Source: Haloarcula rara (GTDB lineage Archaea; Halobacteriota; Halobacteria; Halobacteriales; Haloarculaceae). From it: a stretch of 64,000 nt of DNA. The stretch spans positions 62,001 through 126,000 of the forward strand of contig NZ_CP119785.1 in assembly GCF_029338235.1 (NCBI RefSeq), in the 5' to 3' direction. The translations under genes and the position numbers were made by a program. Shown in pieces: positions 32,134 to 40,712 of this stretch. Each line of letters opens with the position of its first letter. Position 1 is the first letter of the stretch. The notes under the pieces were generated by a model. It saw only the letters and a program-made list of their open reading frames with translations, made no database searches and was not told where the DNA came from.

Positions 32134-32676
32134 GTGACCCACGACGCTGTCGTCTACGACCTCGACGGCACGCTGGTCGACCTCGCCGTCGACTGGGGTG
32201 TCGTCGCCCGCGACGTCGCCGCCGTCCTCAGAGAGCACGACGTAGAGCCCGATACGGCGAGCCTCTGGGGAATGCTGGAACTGTCCGAGACGACCGGCCA
32301 CCGCGACGTCGTGGAGGCGACTATCACCGAATACGAGCGGACAGGCGCCCGAGAGTCGACACGGCTGTCGCTGGCCGACGGCCTGCCCCACGACGTTCCC
32401 GTTGGGGTCTGTTCACTCAACGCCGAGACGGCCTGTCGACTGGCGCTCGAGGTCCACGAGATAGCCCACGCCGTCGGCCCGGTCGTCGGCCGTGACTCGG
32501 TGGGCTCGGAGAAGCCCGACCCGGAGGGGTTACTGACGGTCGTCGACGACCTCGACGCCGGTCCCGAATCCACGGTGTTCGTGGGGGATTCGGAGCGGGA
32601 CGCCGAGACGGCGCGCCGAGCTGGCACCGAATTCGCGTGGGCGAGCGAGTTCGATCAGCGCCGATACCGCGCGTAG
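32134..32676 (+). CDS. HAD-superfamily hydrolase
   Basis: A 180-residue HAD phosphatase-like protein. Motif I is VVYDLDGTLVDLAVDW with the nucleophile and acid/base Asp pair near residues 9-11. Motif II is VCSLNAETA, motif III the Lys in GSEKPDPEG, and motif IV VFVGDSERDAETA. The cap is small and helical, as in phosphoglycolate phosphatase-like enzymes. GTG 32134 gives the usual N-terminus; an in-frame GTG at 32101 would add 11 residues. Its end overlaps the convergent gene by 22 bases. The substrate is not known. Confidence 0.8.
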   Translation: MTHDAVVYDLDGTLVDLAVDWGVVARDVAAVLREHDVEPDTASLWGMLELSETTGHRDVVEATITEYERTGARESTRLSLADGLPHDVPVGVCSLNAETACRLALEVHEIAHAVGPVVGRDSVGSEKPDPEGLLTVVDDLDAGPESTVFVGDSERDAETARRAGTEFAWASEFDQRRYRA

Positions 32677-32909
32677 AGGTAGACCGCAGTCGCTGTCAGT
32701 ATCCAGATGACCGCACCGACCCGAACGGCGAACATTGCCCGGCTGGTCCAGGTCGGGAGCCGCGTCCCCAGCGAGGCCGCGGCGACGACGGGCGACCCGA
32801 GGAGGATTGTCGTGACGAAGGTGACCTGCATCACCCACCCGAAGTCGACGCCGTCCGGGTCCGTTTGCTCGACTGCTGGCACAGGCGACGCTTCCGAGCG
32901 ATACGGCAA
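32655..32909 (-). CDS. Small two-helix membrane protein
   Basis: An 84-residue protein with two hydrophobic segments (about residues 24-48, GWVMQVTFVTTILLGSPVVAAASL, and 60-80, VRVGAVIWILTATAVYLYA) and a basic end YARYRR. It resembles a haloarchaea-only family (possibly DUF5822; unverified). It converges on and overlaps the HAD gene by 22 bases. No function is assigned. Confidence 0.65.
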   Translation of the reverse strand: MPYRSEASPVPAVEQTDPDGVDFGWVMQVTFVTTILLGSPVVAAASLGTRLPTWTSRAMFAVRVGAVIWILTATAVYLYARYRR

Positions 32910-32968
32910 GGCGGTTGCGGTTCTCGGCGACCGTCCCTTATTTCACTACCCGTCGCAAACCGGCCGCT

Positions 32969-33190
32969 ATGACAGCCGAGGAGGATATGCCGGAGATACC
33001 GGTCGTCTGTACGGCCTGCGAGACGCGGACACAGGTGCCGTTCGAGGATGTCGAAGGTGCCGTGGCCAGACACAACGAACAGCTCCACGACGGCGAGGCC
33101 GTCGCTGAGGTCGACCCCGACGTGCTGGACGCCCTGACCGACCAGCTCGGCCGAGACATGGGGCTGTTCGACGCCGACCCGAACACGTAA
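32969..33190 (+). CDS. Small CxxC protein of unknown function
   Basis: A 73-residue acidic protein with a single CTAC motif near residues 14-17 (VVCTACETRTQVP) and a helix-forming second half (DVEGAVARHNEQLHDGEAVAEV). One C-x2-C pair cannot hold zinc alone, so a dimer or a half-lost zinc ribbon is possible. It lies 25 bases before panB and the panB promoter box overlaps its stop codon. No function is assigned. Confidence 0.65.
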   Translation: MTAEEDMPEIPVVCTACETRTQVPFEDVEGAVARHNEQLHDGEAVAEVDPDVLDALTDQLGRDMGLFDADPNT

Positions 33191-33215
33191 TATCCCGGAG
33201 CGCCCGGCCACGCAC

Positions 33216-34025
33216 ATGACCACCGTTCGGGACCTGCAGGCGATGGCCGGTGACGAACCGATAACGATGCTGACGGCCTACGACGCCGTGACGGCGGCGC
33301 TCGTCGAGGCCGCTGGGGTGGACGTCGTCCTCGTCGGCGACAGCATGGGCAACGCCGTGCTGGGTCACGAGGACACCCTTCCCGTGACCGTCGACGAGAT
33401 GGCCTCCCGCGTCGGTGCCGTGGCCAGGGGGACCGACGACGCCCTGGTCGTCGCCGATATGCCCTTCCTCTCCTTTGGCACAGAGGAAAGCGAGAGCCTC
33501 AAGAACTGCGGCCGGATGCTCAAAGAGGAGGGCGCAAACGCGGTCAAGCTGGAGTCGGGCCCCCACACCGTCGAGCTGACCGAACGGCTTGCCGACCTCG
33601 GCATCCCCGTTATGGCGCATCTGGGACTGACGCCACAGAGCGTCAATCAGACTGGCTACACCCAGCAGGCCAGCGACCGCGAGGAAGCGAAGGAGATACT
33701 CGAGCTGGCGCGGGCCCACGCGGACGCGGGCGCGTTCGCGCTCGTGCTCGAACACGTGCCTGCGAACCTCGCGGCCCAGGTGACCGAGGCGCTGGATATT
33801 CCGACTATCGGCATCGGCGCGGGCGGCGACTGCGACGGACAGGTGCTCGTGTTCACCGACGTGGTCGGCCTCGCGGAGTCCTCGCCACCCTTCGCCGAAC
33901 AGTTCGGCGACGTTCGCGGGGAGGTCGAATCCGCCGTCGGCGACTACGTCGAGGCCGTCGAGTCCGGCGAGTTCCCCGGCCAGCAACACGCCGATACGGC
34001 CGACGAGTTAGACGACATCTACTGA
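33216..34025 (+). CDS. panB: 3-methyl-2-oxobutanoate hydroxymethyltransferase
   Basis: A 269-residue PanB of normal length. TTVRDLQAMAGDEPITMLTAYDAVTAAL opens the barrel. VLVGDSMGNAVLGHEDTLPVT and VVADMPFLSF carry metal-binding Asp residues, and VMAHLGLTPQSVN the conserved active-site loop. It converts 2-oxoisovalerate and methylene-folate to ketopantoate, the first step to pantothenate and CoA. The box TAATATC near 33191 overlaps the upstream stop and lies 25 bases before the ATG. Archaea complete CoA synthesis by their own kinase route, whose genes are not here. Confidence 0.95.
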   Translation: MTTVRDLQAMAGDEPITMLTAYDAVTAALVEAAGVDVVLVGDSMGNAVLGHEDTLPVTVDEMASRVGAVARGTDDALVVADMPFLSFGTEESESLKNCGRMLKEEGANAVKLESGPHTVELTERLADLGIPVMAHLGLTPQSVNQTGYTQQASDREEAKEILELARAHADAGAFALVLEHVPANLAAQVTEALDIPTIGIGAGGDCDGQVLVFTDVVGLAESSPPFAEQFGDVRGEVESAVGDYVEAVESGEFPGQQHADTADELDDIY

Positions 34026-34077
34026 AGGCCTGTCGGCCACCCGAATCTTTATCGGGCCGTCAACAGACATTCGACTT

Positions 34078-35193
34078 GTGGTTTACGAGACGGGCAACAG
34101 AACGGTCGACGAGGCAGTGAACCGCGTACTGGACGGAGAGCGACTCGACCGGCGGGACGGGCTGGCACTGATAGCCCAGCCCGTCGACGCACTCGCCGCG
34201 GGCGCGGACGTCGTCCGCTCCGAGCTGGGCGACGGCACTGTCGACGCCTGCTCCATCGTCAACGCGAAGGCCGGCAACTGCGCCGAGGACTGTGGCTTCT
34301 GTGCTCAGTCGGTCCATTTCGACACCGGCATCGACAACTACGGCTTCCTGGGGCCGGAGAAGATTCTCGAGGCCGCAAAGCGAGCCGAACGGGACGGCTC
34401 CCAGCGGTTCGGTATCGTCCTCGCCGAGAAGGGCGTCTCGAAGGAGCAACGGCCCGAAGAGTGGGAAGAAGTACTGGAAGCCATCCGACTGGTGCGTGAC
34501 GAGACGGACGTGGAAGTCGACGCCTCCCTGGGTATCCTCACCGAGGAGGAGGCCGCGATTCTGGCCGAGGAGGGACTCAATCACTACAACCACAACATCG
34601 AGACCTCCCCGCGCTACTTCCCCGAAATCGTCCAGACCCACAGCTTCGAGGACCGCGTCGAGACGCTGGAGATCGCCAAGGAGGCCGGCATGGACCTCTG
34701 TGCCGGCGTCATCCTCGGCATGGGCGAGTCCCCGACCGACCGCGTCGACGCCGCGATGGCACTGCAGGACATCGGCGTCTCCTCGCTCCCCGTCAACATC
34801 CTCAACCCCGTCGAGGGGACGCCGCTGGCCGAACGGGGCCTCCCTGATATCACGACCGAGGAAGTCATCAAAACCATCGCCGTCTACCGGCTGCTCCACC
34901 CCGAGGCCCGGGTGCGTCTGACCGGTGGTCGCGAGGTCAACCTCGACACGGAGGGGCAGGTCGCTGCCCTGGAGGCGGGTGCGGACGGCATCCTCACCGG
35001 CGACTACCTGACGACGGAAGGTCAGTCACCCGCCGACGACATCGAAATTGTCGAGCAAGCGGGGCTGGAACCCAACCGGGAGACAAACGAGTTCGACCCC
35101 GAGGCTGTCAAAGCGCGCGAGGCCGACGAGAGCGCCCCTGAAACCGCGGCCGGCAGCGCAAAGAGCAAGTCCGAACTGCAGTCAGACGATTGA
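34078..35193 (+). CDS. bioB: Biotin synthase
   Basis: A 371-residue radical SAM enzyme. The cluster motif C-x3-C-x2-C is NCAEDCGFC at about residues 63-71. YNHNIETSPRYFPEIV and DLCAGVILGMGES match biotin synthases. The Arg/Asn residues for the 2Fe-2S cluster lie in ARVRLTGGREVNL. It inserts sulfur into dethiobiotin. The start is GTG 34078, with CTTTATCG about 30 bases upstream (leaderless). The acidic Ser/Lys tail is extra. No other bio genes are in the window; the biotin-dependent carboxylase genes lie 12 kb to the right. Confidence 0.93.
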   Translation: MVYETGNRTVDEAVNRVLDGERLDRRDGLALIAQPVDALAAGADVVRSELGDGTVDACSIVNAKAGNCAEDCGFCAQSVHFDTGIDNYGFLGPEKILEAAKRAERDGSQRFGIVLAEKGVSKEQRPEEWEEVLEAIRLVRDETDVEVDASLGILTEEEAAILAEEGLNHYNHNIETSPRYFPEIVQTHSFEDRVETLEIAKEAGMDLCAGVILGMGESPTDRVDAAMALQDIGVSSLPVNILNPVEGTPLAERGLPDITTEEVIKTIAVYRLLHPEARVRLTGGREVNLDTEGQVAALEAGADGILTGDYLTTEGQSPADDIEIVEQAGLEPNRETNEFDPEAVKAREADESAPETAAGSAKSKSELQSDD

Positions 35194-35229
35194 CGGCAGT
35201 CTTATTGTCCAGATATGTGAGCTTCGGGT

Positions 35230-35838
35230 ATGACGGTCGATATCGACGAACTACAGGCGTTCTGTGAATTCGGCCCGGACCGCGTCTACCTCCTCGTAGC
35301 TATCGCCAGGGCGAAGGAGAACCCGGAGACCGACGAACGCGACCGGCCGACGATTCGCGAAGTCGTCACGGACACCGGGGACCTTCCCGAGACGGTCGCC
35401 CAGCTGGCCCACGCCACGAGCAGGTTCGACGCCACCTACCGGCTCTATCTCACCGTCAACGCCCGCGACGCGCTGACAGCGACGTTCGACCTGCGCCGGC
35501 GAACGGACGACTGGCTAGAGATGCGCCTGCACGGCAACGAGGAAATCACGGCGAAGTTCACGCGGGTCGACAGCGAGTACAAATCGGTGTTGCAGTCGGA
35601 CGGCTGTGCGGACGACTCGTATTTCATCTTCGACCTCGACGACGCCACACGGGCTGAGGCCGACCGCCTCGAATCCGCGCTGTCGACAGAAACGACCGTG
35701 GGACTCGTCAGGGAGACGCCGAACGGCTACCACGTCGTCACCGAGCCGTTCGACTACACGGCCTTCGAGACCGACGTGGCATACGAACTGAAGACTGACG
35801 GCTTACTCTTTTGCTCGTACGTCGGCGGCGCTGACTGA
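35230..35838 (+). CDS. Unknown protein with FDLDD and GYHVVTEPF motifs
   Basis: A 202-residue protein I cannot assign. Visible features are an N-terminal helical part (DRVYLLVAIARAKENPETDERDRPTIREVV), a strand YRLYLTVNARDAL, a D-x-D-like strand YFIFDLDDATR (about residues 138-148) and VGLVRETPNGYHVVTEPFDY near 170. The paired acidic and GYH strands recall archaeo-eukaryotic primase-like or phage proteins of unknown role, but this is a weak resemblance. TATA-like CTTATTG lies 28 bases before the ATG. It stands alone between bioB and two hairpins. Confidence 0.6.
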   Translation: MTVDIDELQAFCEFGPDRVYLLVAIARAKENPETDERDRPTIREVVTDTGDLPETVAQLAHATSRFDATYRLYLTVNARDALTATFDLRRRTDDWLEMRLHGNEEITAKFTRVDSEYKSVLQSDGCADDSYFIFDLDDATRAEADRLESALSTETTVGLVRETPNGYHVVTEPFDYTAFETDVAYELKTDGLLFCSYVGGAD

Positions 35839-35878
35839 GAACGCGGGCGAAATCGGCGGGCGCACAAAGGGAACAAGT

Positions 35879-35928
35879 CGGGGACTTGTGTCCCCGAGCG
35901 TGTGACACTACGGAGCCGGAGAGGCTCC
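35879..35928. terminator. Two adjacent hairpins after the unknown gene
   Basis: CGGGGAC-TTGT-GTCCCCG (35879-35896) is a perfect 7-bp stem with a four-base loop. GGAGCC-GGAGA-GGCTCC (35912-35928) is a 6-bp stem. They sit between the stop at 35838 and the convergent gene end at 36046, a place where a transcription barrier is expected. No long T tract follows. Confidence 0.45.
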
Positions 35929-36045
35929 ACCTAGGGTGAGTGCGTCAGACAATAAAAAAGCTGAGGTGGGTTTCGACTGGAGATATCGACAGATAGACTG
36001 TCTCTGCTCCGCTCACAACGGCTGGAACCGCAACGGAAACCGGGG

Positions 36046-37116
36046 CTACTCCGAGAGCCGGAGCAGCGAGTGGACGTCGACGCCGTCGCCGAGCAGCTCC
36101 TGCATCCGCGTGACCGTCTCGGCGTCACGGGTGCGTCCGGAGTGGAGCACGTCTTCCACGCGGTCGATGGTCGTCCGGGTGTCGGACTGGACCAGCAGGA
36201 TGGGGACGTTCTCCTTCTCGGCCCGACCGAGGACGGCGCTGGCCGGCCGGAAGCCGCCGGTCAAAAGGAGCGCCTTGATACCCGACGCTTCGAGGGCAGC
36301 GGTCTGGACCTCCGAGCGGTCCCCGCCGCTGACCATCACGGCGTCGCGGGTGCGGCGGAACTGGTCTAGGGCCTTGTTGCCGCCCATCGCGCCCACGGTG
36401 AACCGCTCGACGTGGACGTCGGTCGACGCCTCGTTTGTGAGCACGTCCGCACCGAGGCTACGGGCGAGGTCGCCAACAGTGATGCCGGCCAGGTCCTGCA
36501 CCCGCGGGAGCGCACCGAACACCGACACGCTACGCCCCTCGAGGAACGGGATGACGTCGTCGTCGAGTTCGTCCATCGCCGATTCGGTGACGCCGTTGAA
36601 CAGCACGCCGGCGAGCCGGTCGCCCAGCTGGTCGGCCGCGGCAAGGACCTCGTCGGCGTCACCGGGTTCGGTGTAAGAAGAGACCAGCAGGACGCGGGCG
36701 TCTATCGCTTCGGCGATGTCCGCGTCGGTGAGGTCTACGATGCCGCCCGTCTCCAGGCTGTCGCTCCCCTCGACGAGCATCGTGTCGCGGTCCTCGGCCA
36801 GCGCCTCGAAGTTCTCGACGACGCGCTCGCGGAGTTCGTCCGTGTCCTCGCGACCGCGGATGGCCTCCTTTATGAACGTCGGCGAGTAGACGATGGGCTC
36901 CATCTCGTGCATCTCGGCGTCGAAATCCAGCAGCTCGCGGGCGAGCATGGGGTCCTCGTCGCGGGTCTTGCCGACGGCGCTCTGGAGCCGCGTCCCCTTC
37001 GGTTTCATGTAGCCGACGTCCTCGCCGGCCTCCTGTGCGGCCTTCGCGAGCGCGATGGTGATTGCTGTCTTGCCGATTCCTTCTTCGGTTGAGGTTACGA
37101 GTAGCGTGTCGGTCAT
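36046..37116 (-). CDS. Phosphotransacetylase N-terminal-like protein (AAA_26 + DRTGG)
   Basis: A 356-residue protein. The N-terminal BioD-like P-loop domain has TSTEEGIGKTAITIALAKAAQ (residues 8-28) and a DTMLVEGSDSLE segment. The C-terminal DRTGG-like domain (about 215-330) includes AMGGNKALDQFRRTRDAVMVSGGDRSEVQTAAL. These two domains form the regulatory front half of long bacterial Pta; the catalytic PTA_PTB domain is missing. Its ATG overlaps the stop of the acd gene by four bases, so it is coupled to acetate metabolism and may regulate the synthetase. Confidence 0.85.
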   Translation of the reverse strand: MTDTLLVTSTEEGIGKTAITIALAKAAQEAGEDVGYMKPKGTRLQSAVGKTRDEDPMLARELLDFDAEMHEMEPIVYSPTFIKEAIRGREDTDELRERVVENFEALAEDRDTMLVEGSDSLETGGIVDLTDADIAEAIDARVLLVSSYTEPGDADEVLAAADQLGDRLAGVLFNGVTESAMDELDDDVIPFLEGRSVSVFGALPRVQDLAGITVGDLARSLGADVLTNEASTDVHVERFTVGAMGGNKALDQFRRTRDAVMVSGGDRSEVQTAALEASGIKALLLTGGFRPASAVLGRAEKENVPILLVQSDTRTTIDRVEDVLHSGRTRDAETVTRMQELLGDGVDVHSLLRLSE

Positions 37117-39218
37117 AGTTCCTCCTGGTCGAGGGTGAGCCGCAGGTCGACCGCCGTGACGCCATCTGGCGTCGCGACGAGCGGGTTGATGTCCAGTTCC
37201 ACGATGGCCGGAAAGTCCGTGACGAGCTGTGAGAGCCGCTGGACCGTCTCGACGAGCCCCGCCCGGTCGACCGGCTCGCGGCCGCGGGCGCCCTGTAGCA
37301 GCGGTGCGGATTCGATGTCGTCGAGCATTGCACTGGCTTCGGGTTCGCTCACCGGCGCGACCCTGACAGTGGTGTCTTCGAGCACCTCCACGAAAATACC
37401 ACCGAGGCCAAAGAGCAAGAGCGGGCCAAACTGCGGGTCCCGGTTCATCCCGAGAATGGTCTCTGTCCCGGTCTCGAGGTCGACCATCTCCTGGACCTGC
37501 ACGCCCAGGATGGTCGCATCAGACTGGTAATTGCGCGCGCGAACGACCAGGTCCTCGTAGGTGTCCCGAACGTCTTCGGGGGCGACACCGACCTCGACGC
37601 CGCCGATGTCGGACTTGTGGAGGATGTCCGGGCTGACGATCTTCATGACCACGTCCTCGCCAATCTCCTCGGCGATGGCTTCGGCGTCAGCCGGCGAGTC
37701 GACGACGTCGCCCTGCGGGGTCGGGATTCCGTAGGCCTCGAGCAGCTCCATCGCCTCGACGCCGAGCCGGTTGGTGTCCCGTCGGGTCGCGCCCTGGAGG
37801 ATCTCCCGGGCGCGCTCGCGGTCCACGTCGAAGGTCTCGGGCGCCTCGAACTCCCGTTCCGAGATGTTCCGGTATTCAGTCAAGGCGTCCAGGCTGCCGA
37901 CGGCGCGGGCAGGGTCGAAGTACTGCGGGATACCAGCTTCCGCGAGAATCTCCTGTCCGGCGCCGACGGATTTGCCCCCCATCAGCGTCGTCGCGACGGG
38001 CAGGCCGCTCTGCTGTTGTTGTTCGACGACGACCTCGGCCAGTTCCTCGAAGGAGAGCACGGCGGTCGGACAGGCGACGACGACGGCCATCGAGACGTTC
38101 TCGTCCGCGAGGACGGTCTCCAGGGCCGATTCGAACCGCTCGGCGGGCGCGTCGCCGATGATGTCGACCGGGTTGTAGATGTTGGCCGCCTCGGGCATCG
38201 TCTCCCGGAGTTCCTCGAAGGTCTCGTCGGTGAATTCAGCCAGCGAGAGGTCCGAGTCCCCCACGGCGTCGGTCGTCATCACGCCGGGACCGCCGGCGTT
38301 GGTGACGATGGCGATCTCCTCGCCGTCGGGCAGGGGCTGGCCCGACAGAATCTGTGCGTAGTCGAACAGCTCCTGGACCGATTCCACCCGTAACGTCCCG
38401 GCCTGTTCGAGGCCGGCCTCGTAGGCCCGCTCGGATCCCGCCATGGCCCCGGTGTGTGAGGCGGCGGCCGAGGCCCCGGCGTCGGTCCGGCCGGACTTGA
38501 CGAGGACGATGGGCGTATCCTGTGTCACTTCACGGGCGGTGCGGATGAACTCCTCACCGTTGTCTATGTCCTCCAGATAGCCCAGAATGACGTCGGTGTC
38601 GGGGTCTTCCCCCCACTCCGCGACGAAGTCGCCCTCGTCGAGGATAGCCTTGTTCCCAAGGGAGACGATGTCCTTGAACCCGACGTCCCGCTCGGCGGCC
38701 CAGTCAAGCACCGCGGTGACGAACGCGCCGGACTGGCTCATGAAGGAGACGTCCCCCTCGGTCGCCATCTCGTTGCCGAAGGTGGCGTTGAGCCCCTTCG
38801 GCGTGGACATCACGCCGAGGCTGTTGGGGCCCACGAGGTTGAGGTCGTACTCCTCGGCGACCTCCCGGAGCTCGCGTTCACGGGCGGCCCCGTCGCTGCC
38901 GGTCTCACCGAAGCCGGCGGTGATGACAACGACGTTCTCGATGCCGACCTCGCCGGACTGGCGGATGGCGTCCACGGCGATATGTGGCGGCACGACGACG
39001 ACGGCCACGTCGACGGTCCCCGGCGAGTCGACGTCCTCGATACCGTCGTAACAGGTGAGCCCGAGGACCTCGTCGGCGTTCGGATTGACCGCCAGGACCT
39101 CGCCCTCGTACGATGCAAGCAGGTTCTCCGTGATAGCGCGGCCGACAGAACCCTCCGATTCTGACGCGCCAATCACGGCGACCCGTTCCGGCCCAAACAG
39201 TGTAGATAATCGTCCCAT
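37113..39218 (-). CDS. acd: Acetate-CoA ligase (ADP-forming), alpha-beta fusion
   Basis: A 701-residue fused synthetase. Domain 1 is the CoA-binding fold (ERVAVIGASESEGSVGRAI, residues 10-140). Domain 2 is the succinyl-CoA-ligase-like part with the phospho-His in ASHTGAMAGSERAYEAGLEQAG (His255). The last 230 residues are the ATP-grasp part (VVMKIVSPDILHKSDIGGVEVGV, and GLGGIFVEVLEDTTVRVAPV). It makes acetate and ATP from acetyl-CoA and ADP, the main archaeal route of acetate formation. The Pta-like gene follows with a four-base overlap. Confidence 0.93.
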   Translation of the reverse strand: MGRLSTLFGPERVAVIGASESEGSVGRAITENLLASYEGEVLAVNPNADEVLGLTCYDGIEDVDSPGTVDVAVVVVPPHIAVDAIRQSGEVGIENVVVITAGFGETGSDGAARERELREVAEEYDLNLVGPNSLGVMSTPKGLNATFGNEMATEGDVSFMSQSGAFVTAVLDWAAERDVGFKDIVSLGNKAILDEGDFVAEWGEDPDTDVILGYLEDIDNGEEFIRTAREVTQDTPIVLVKSGRTDAGASAAASHTGAMAGSERAYEAGLEQAGTLRVESVQELFDYAQILSGQPLPDGEEIAIVTNAGGPGVMTTDAVGDSDLSLAEFTDETFEELRETMPEAANIYNPVDIIGDAPAERFESALETVLADENVSMAVVVACPTAVLSFEELAEVVVEQQQQSGLPVATTLMGGKSVGAGQEILAEAGIPQYFDPARAVGSLDALTEYRNISEREFEAPETFDVDRERAREILQGATRRDTNRLGVEAMELLEAYGIPTPQGDVVDSPADAEAIAEEIGEDVVMKIVSPDILHKSDIGGVEVGVAPEDVRDTYEDLVVRARNYQSDATILGVQVQEMVDLETGTETILGMNRDPQFGPLLLFGLGGIFVEVLEDTTVRVAPVSEPEASAMLDDIESAPLLQGARGREPVDRAGLVETVQRLSQLVTDFPAIVELDINPLVATPDGVTAVDLRLTLDQEEL

Positions 39219-39347
39219 TCCTCTCGTCTGAAATTGCGATTCCGCGTGGAAATAGCTGCCGAAGCACAGGGATTGACAGGCTTAATCGGGTATAATAGCG
39301 GCGTGTCATGAGCAGGGGCTATGTGTCCGGGTCGCGAACCCGGTCGC

Positions 39348-39728
39348 ATGACAGACGACGACCTCCTCGCGCCCTTTGACCTGGCAGTGATACGGACGAC
39401 CGCCCAGCACAACGATATCGAAGAAGGGGCGTTACGGGACGCGCTCGCCGGCCACCAGCGGACGATGCGGGCGAACCCCGGCGTCAAGGACCTGGTCTAC
39501 GAGTGGCGCAAGCAGTACGACGACCCGGTCCTCGTCCGCACGCCGGACGTGTTCATCCTCGCGCTCCCGCCGACTGTCTGGGAGGAGTACGCCGACTACC
39601 TCGAGTTCGAGGACGAGACGCTGGCTGCCGTCACCGCCGTCCACCAGGAACAGACCATCCGGACGGACGCCGTCGAGTTTGCCTCGATACCCGAGGGCCA
39701 CGTCGCGCTCGTCGCCGGGCGACCCTGA
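39348..39728 (+). CDS. Small haloarchaeal protein of unknown function
   Basis: A 126-residue acidic protein without known motifs. MTDDDLLAPFDLAVIRTTA begins it, and VKDLVYEWRKQYDDPVLVRTPDVFILALPPTVWEEY suggests an alpha/beta fold. ATG 39348 is chosen over the ATG nine codons upstream because it opens on the conserved-looking strand. A TATAATAG box near 39293 implies a leader of about 25 bases. It resembles a haloarchaeal DUF family, perhaps DUF5796 (unverified). Confidence 0.6.
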   Translation: MTDDDLLAPFDLAVIRTTAQHNDIEEGALRDALAGHQRTMRANPGVKDLVYEWRKQYDDPVLVRTPDVFILALPPTVWEEYADYLEFEDETLAAVTAVHQEQTIRTDAVEFASIPEGHVALVAGRP

Positions 39729-39851
39729 GTGCGGTGACCTCGGATACTGACGGAAAAAGTAGCCAGATCGGAAATCGAATTTTTACTTTCGCAAAATAGT
39801 TTTCCAGCAAGCCAAGTTTTAAGTGTGCGCCGCGAGTACGAGTAAACGACA

Positions 39852-40385
39852 ATGGCTACACAAGAACACGTCAGTCGCGAGTTCGGAACCGTCGAGGAGA
39901 ACGACCTTCGGCTCGACGTAGAGAAGTCCGAGCAGATTATCGACGCCCTGAACCAGGACCTCGCGAACGTCTACGTCCTCTACCACCAGGTCAAGAAGCA
40001 CCACTGGAACGTAGAGGGCGCGGAGTTCCGCGACCTCCACCTGTTCCTCGGCGACGCGGCGATGAACCTCGAAGAGGCGGCCGACGAATTGGCCGAGCGC
40101 GCACAGGCGCTGGGCGGCACGCCCATCTCCGGGCCGGCCGCACAGGAGGAACACGCGTCCGTCGATTACGAGGGCCAGGACGTCTACAACATCCGTACCT
40201 CGCTGGAACACGACCTCGAGGTCTACGGCGACATCATCGAGGCGACGCGGGACCACATCGAACTGGCAGAGAACCTCGGTGACCACGCGACGGCCCAGAT
40301 TCTGCGCGAACTGCTGGTCCAGACCGAGGAAGACGCCCACCACATCGAGCACTACCTCGCGGGCGACACGCTCGTCCAGGGCTGA
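39852..40385 (+). CDS. dpsA: Dps-like ferritin protein DpsA
   Basis: A 177-residue ferritin-like Dps. VYVLYHQVKKHHWNVEGAEFRDLHLFLGDAAMNLEEAADELAERAQALGG contains the His and Asp/Glu residues of the intersubunit ferroxidase site. YGDIIEATRDHIELAENLGDHAT follows. It oxidises and stores iron and shields DNA in starvation and peroxide stress; Halobacterium DpsA is the characterised relative. GTTTTAAGTG, about 30 bases before the ATG, is the promoter. No iron-box palindrome is visible in its own promoter, although one lies just past its end. Confidence 0.95.
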   Translation: MATQEHVSREFGTVEENDLRLDVEKSEQIIDALNQDLANVYVLYHQVKKHHWNVEGAEFRDLHLFLGDAAMNLEEAADELAERAQALGGTPISGPAAQEEHASVDYEGQDVYNIRTSLEHDLEVYGDIIEATRDHIELAENLGDHATAQILRELLVQTEEDAHHIEHYLAGDTLVQG

Positions 40386-40459
40386 GAGCGCGACTCCGGT
40401 AATTTACCGGAATTTCGAGAAGACGTACAGCGACTGCAGACCGTCGACAGAACGAGATG

Positions 40460-40621
40460 TTAGCGCCAGAGTTCGACGGTGAGGTCGGTGGCAATCCACC
40501 CTTCTTTGTTACCGCTCTCCGTGAAAACGGTCCGTTCGGTGTGACTCTTGTGGGCAGTCACTGTCGGACACTCGTCTGTCTCTGCCTCGGGGGCCCGTAG
40601 TTCCTCGGCCTTCGTTGCCAT
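40460..40621 (-). CDS. 53-residue protein under an iron-box promoter
   Basis: A short frame from ATG 40621 to TAA at 40460-40462: MATKAEELRAPEAETDEC at the start and NKEGWIATDLTVELWR at the end. The ending W-I-[AR]-[TS]-D pattern is shared with small haloarchaeal proteins of unknown role. A TTAGG-N4-CCTAA palindrome (40631-40644) lies ten bases before the start, between it and a CTTTTAGC box (about 40648). It is thus probably repressed when iron is plentiful. It converges on dpsA, 74 bases away. Confidence 0.65.
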   Translation of the reverse strand: MATKAEELRAPEAETDECPTVTAHKSHTERTVFTESGNKEGWIATDLTVELWR

Positions 40622-40630
40622 TACCAATGA

Positions 40631-40670
40631 TTAGGCAGACCTAAAGCTAAAAGGGTTTTGGTCTGCCTAA
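40631..40670. promoter_or_regulatory. Two iron-repressor-like boxes in a divergent promoter
   Basis: TTAGGCAGACCTAA (40631-40644) and TTTGGTCTGCCTAA (40657-40670) are inverted copies of one site, sharing 13-base perfect inverted arms (GATTAGGCAGACC). They sit between the 53-residue gene (minus) and the coiled-coil gene (plus). The form TTAGG-N4-CCTAA matches DtxR-family operators. Confidence 0.75.
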
Positions 40671-40712
40671 TCTTCGCGGCGGGCTTTTGTGTTCGACAAC
40701 CCAAGTGAGCGT

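Noticed and set aside
39780..39852. Iron-box search at the dpsA promoter
   Set aside because: AGCAAGCCAAG near 39806 has only a half-site resemblance; it lacks the TTAGG arm.
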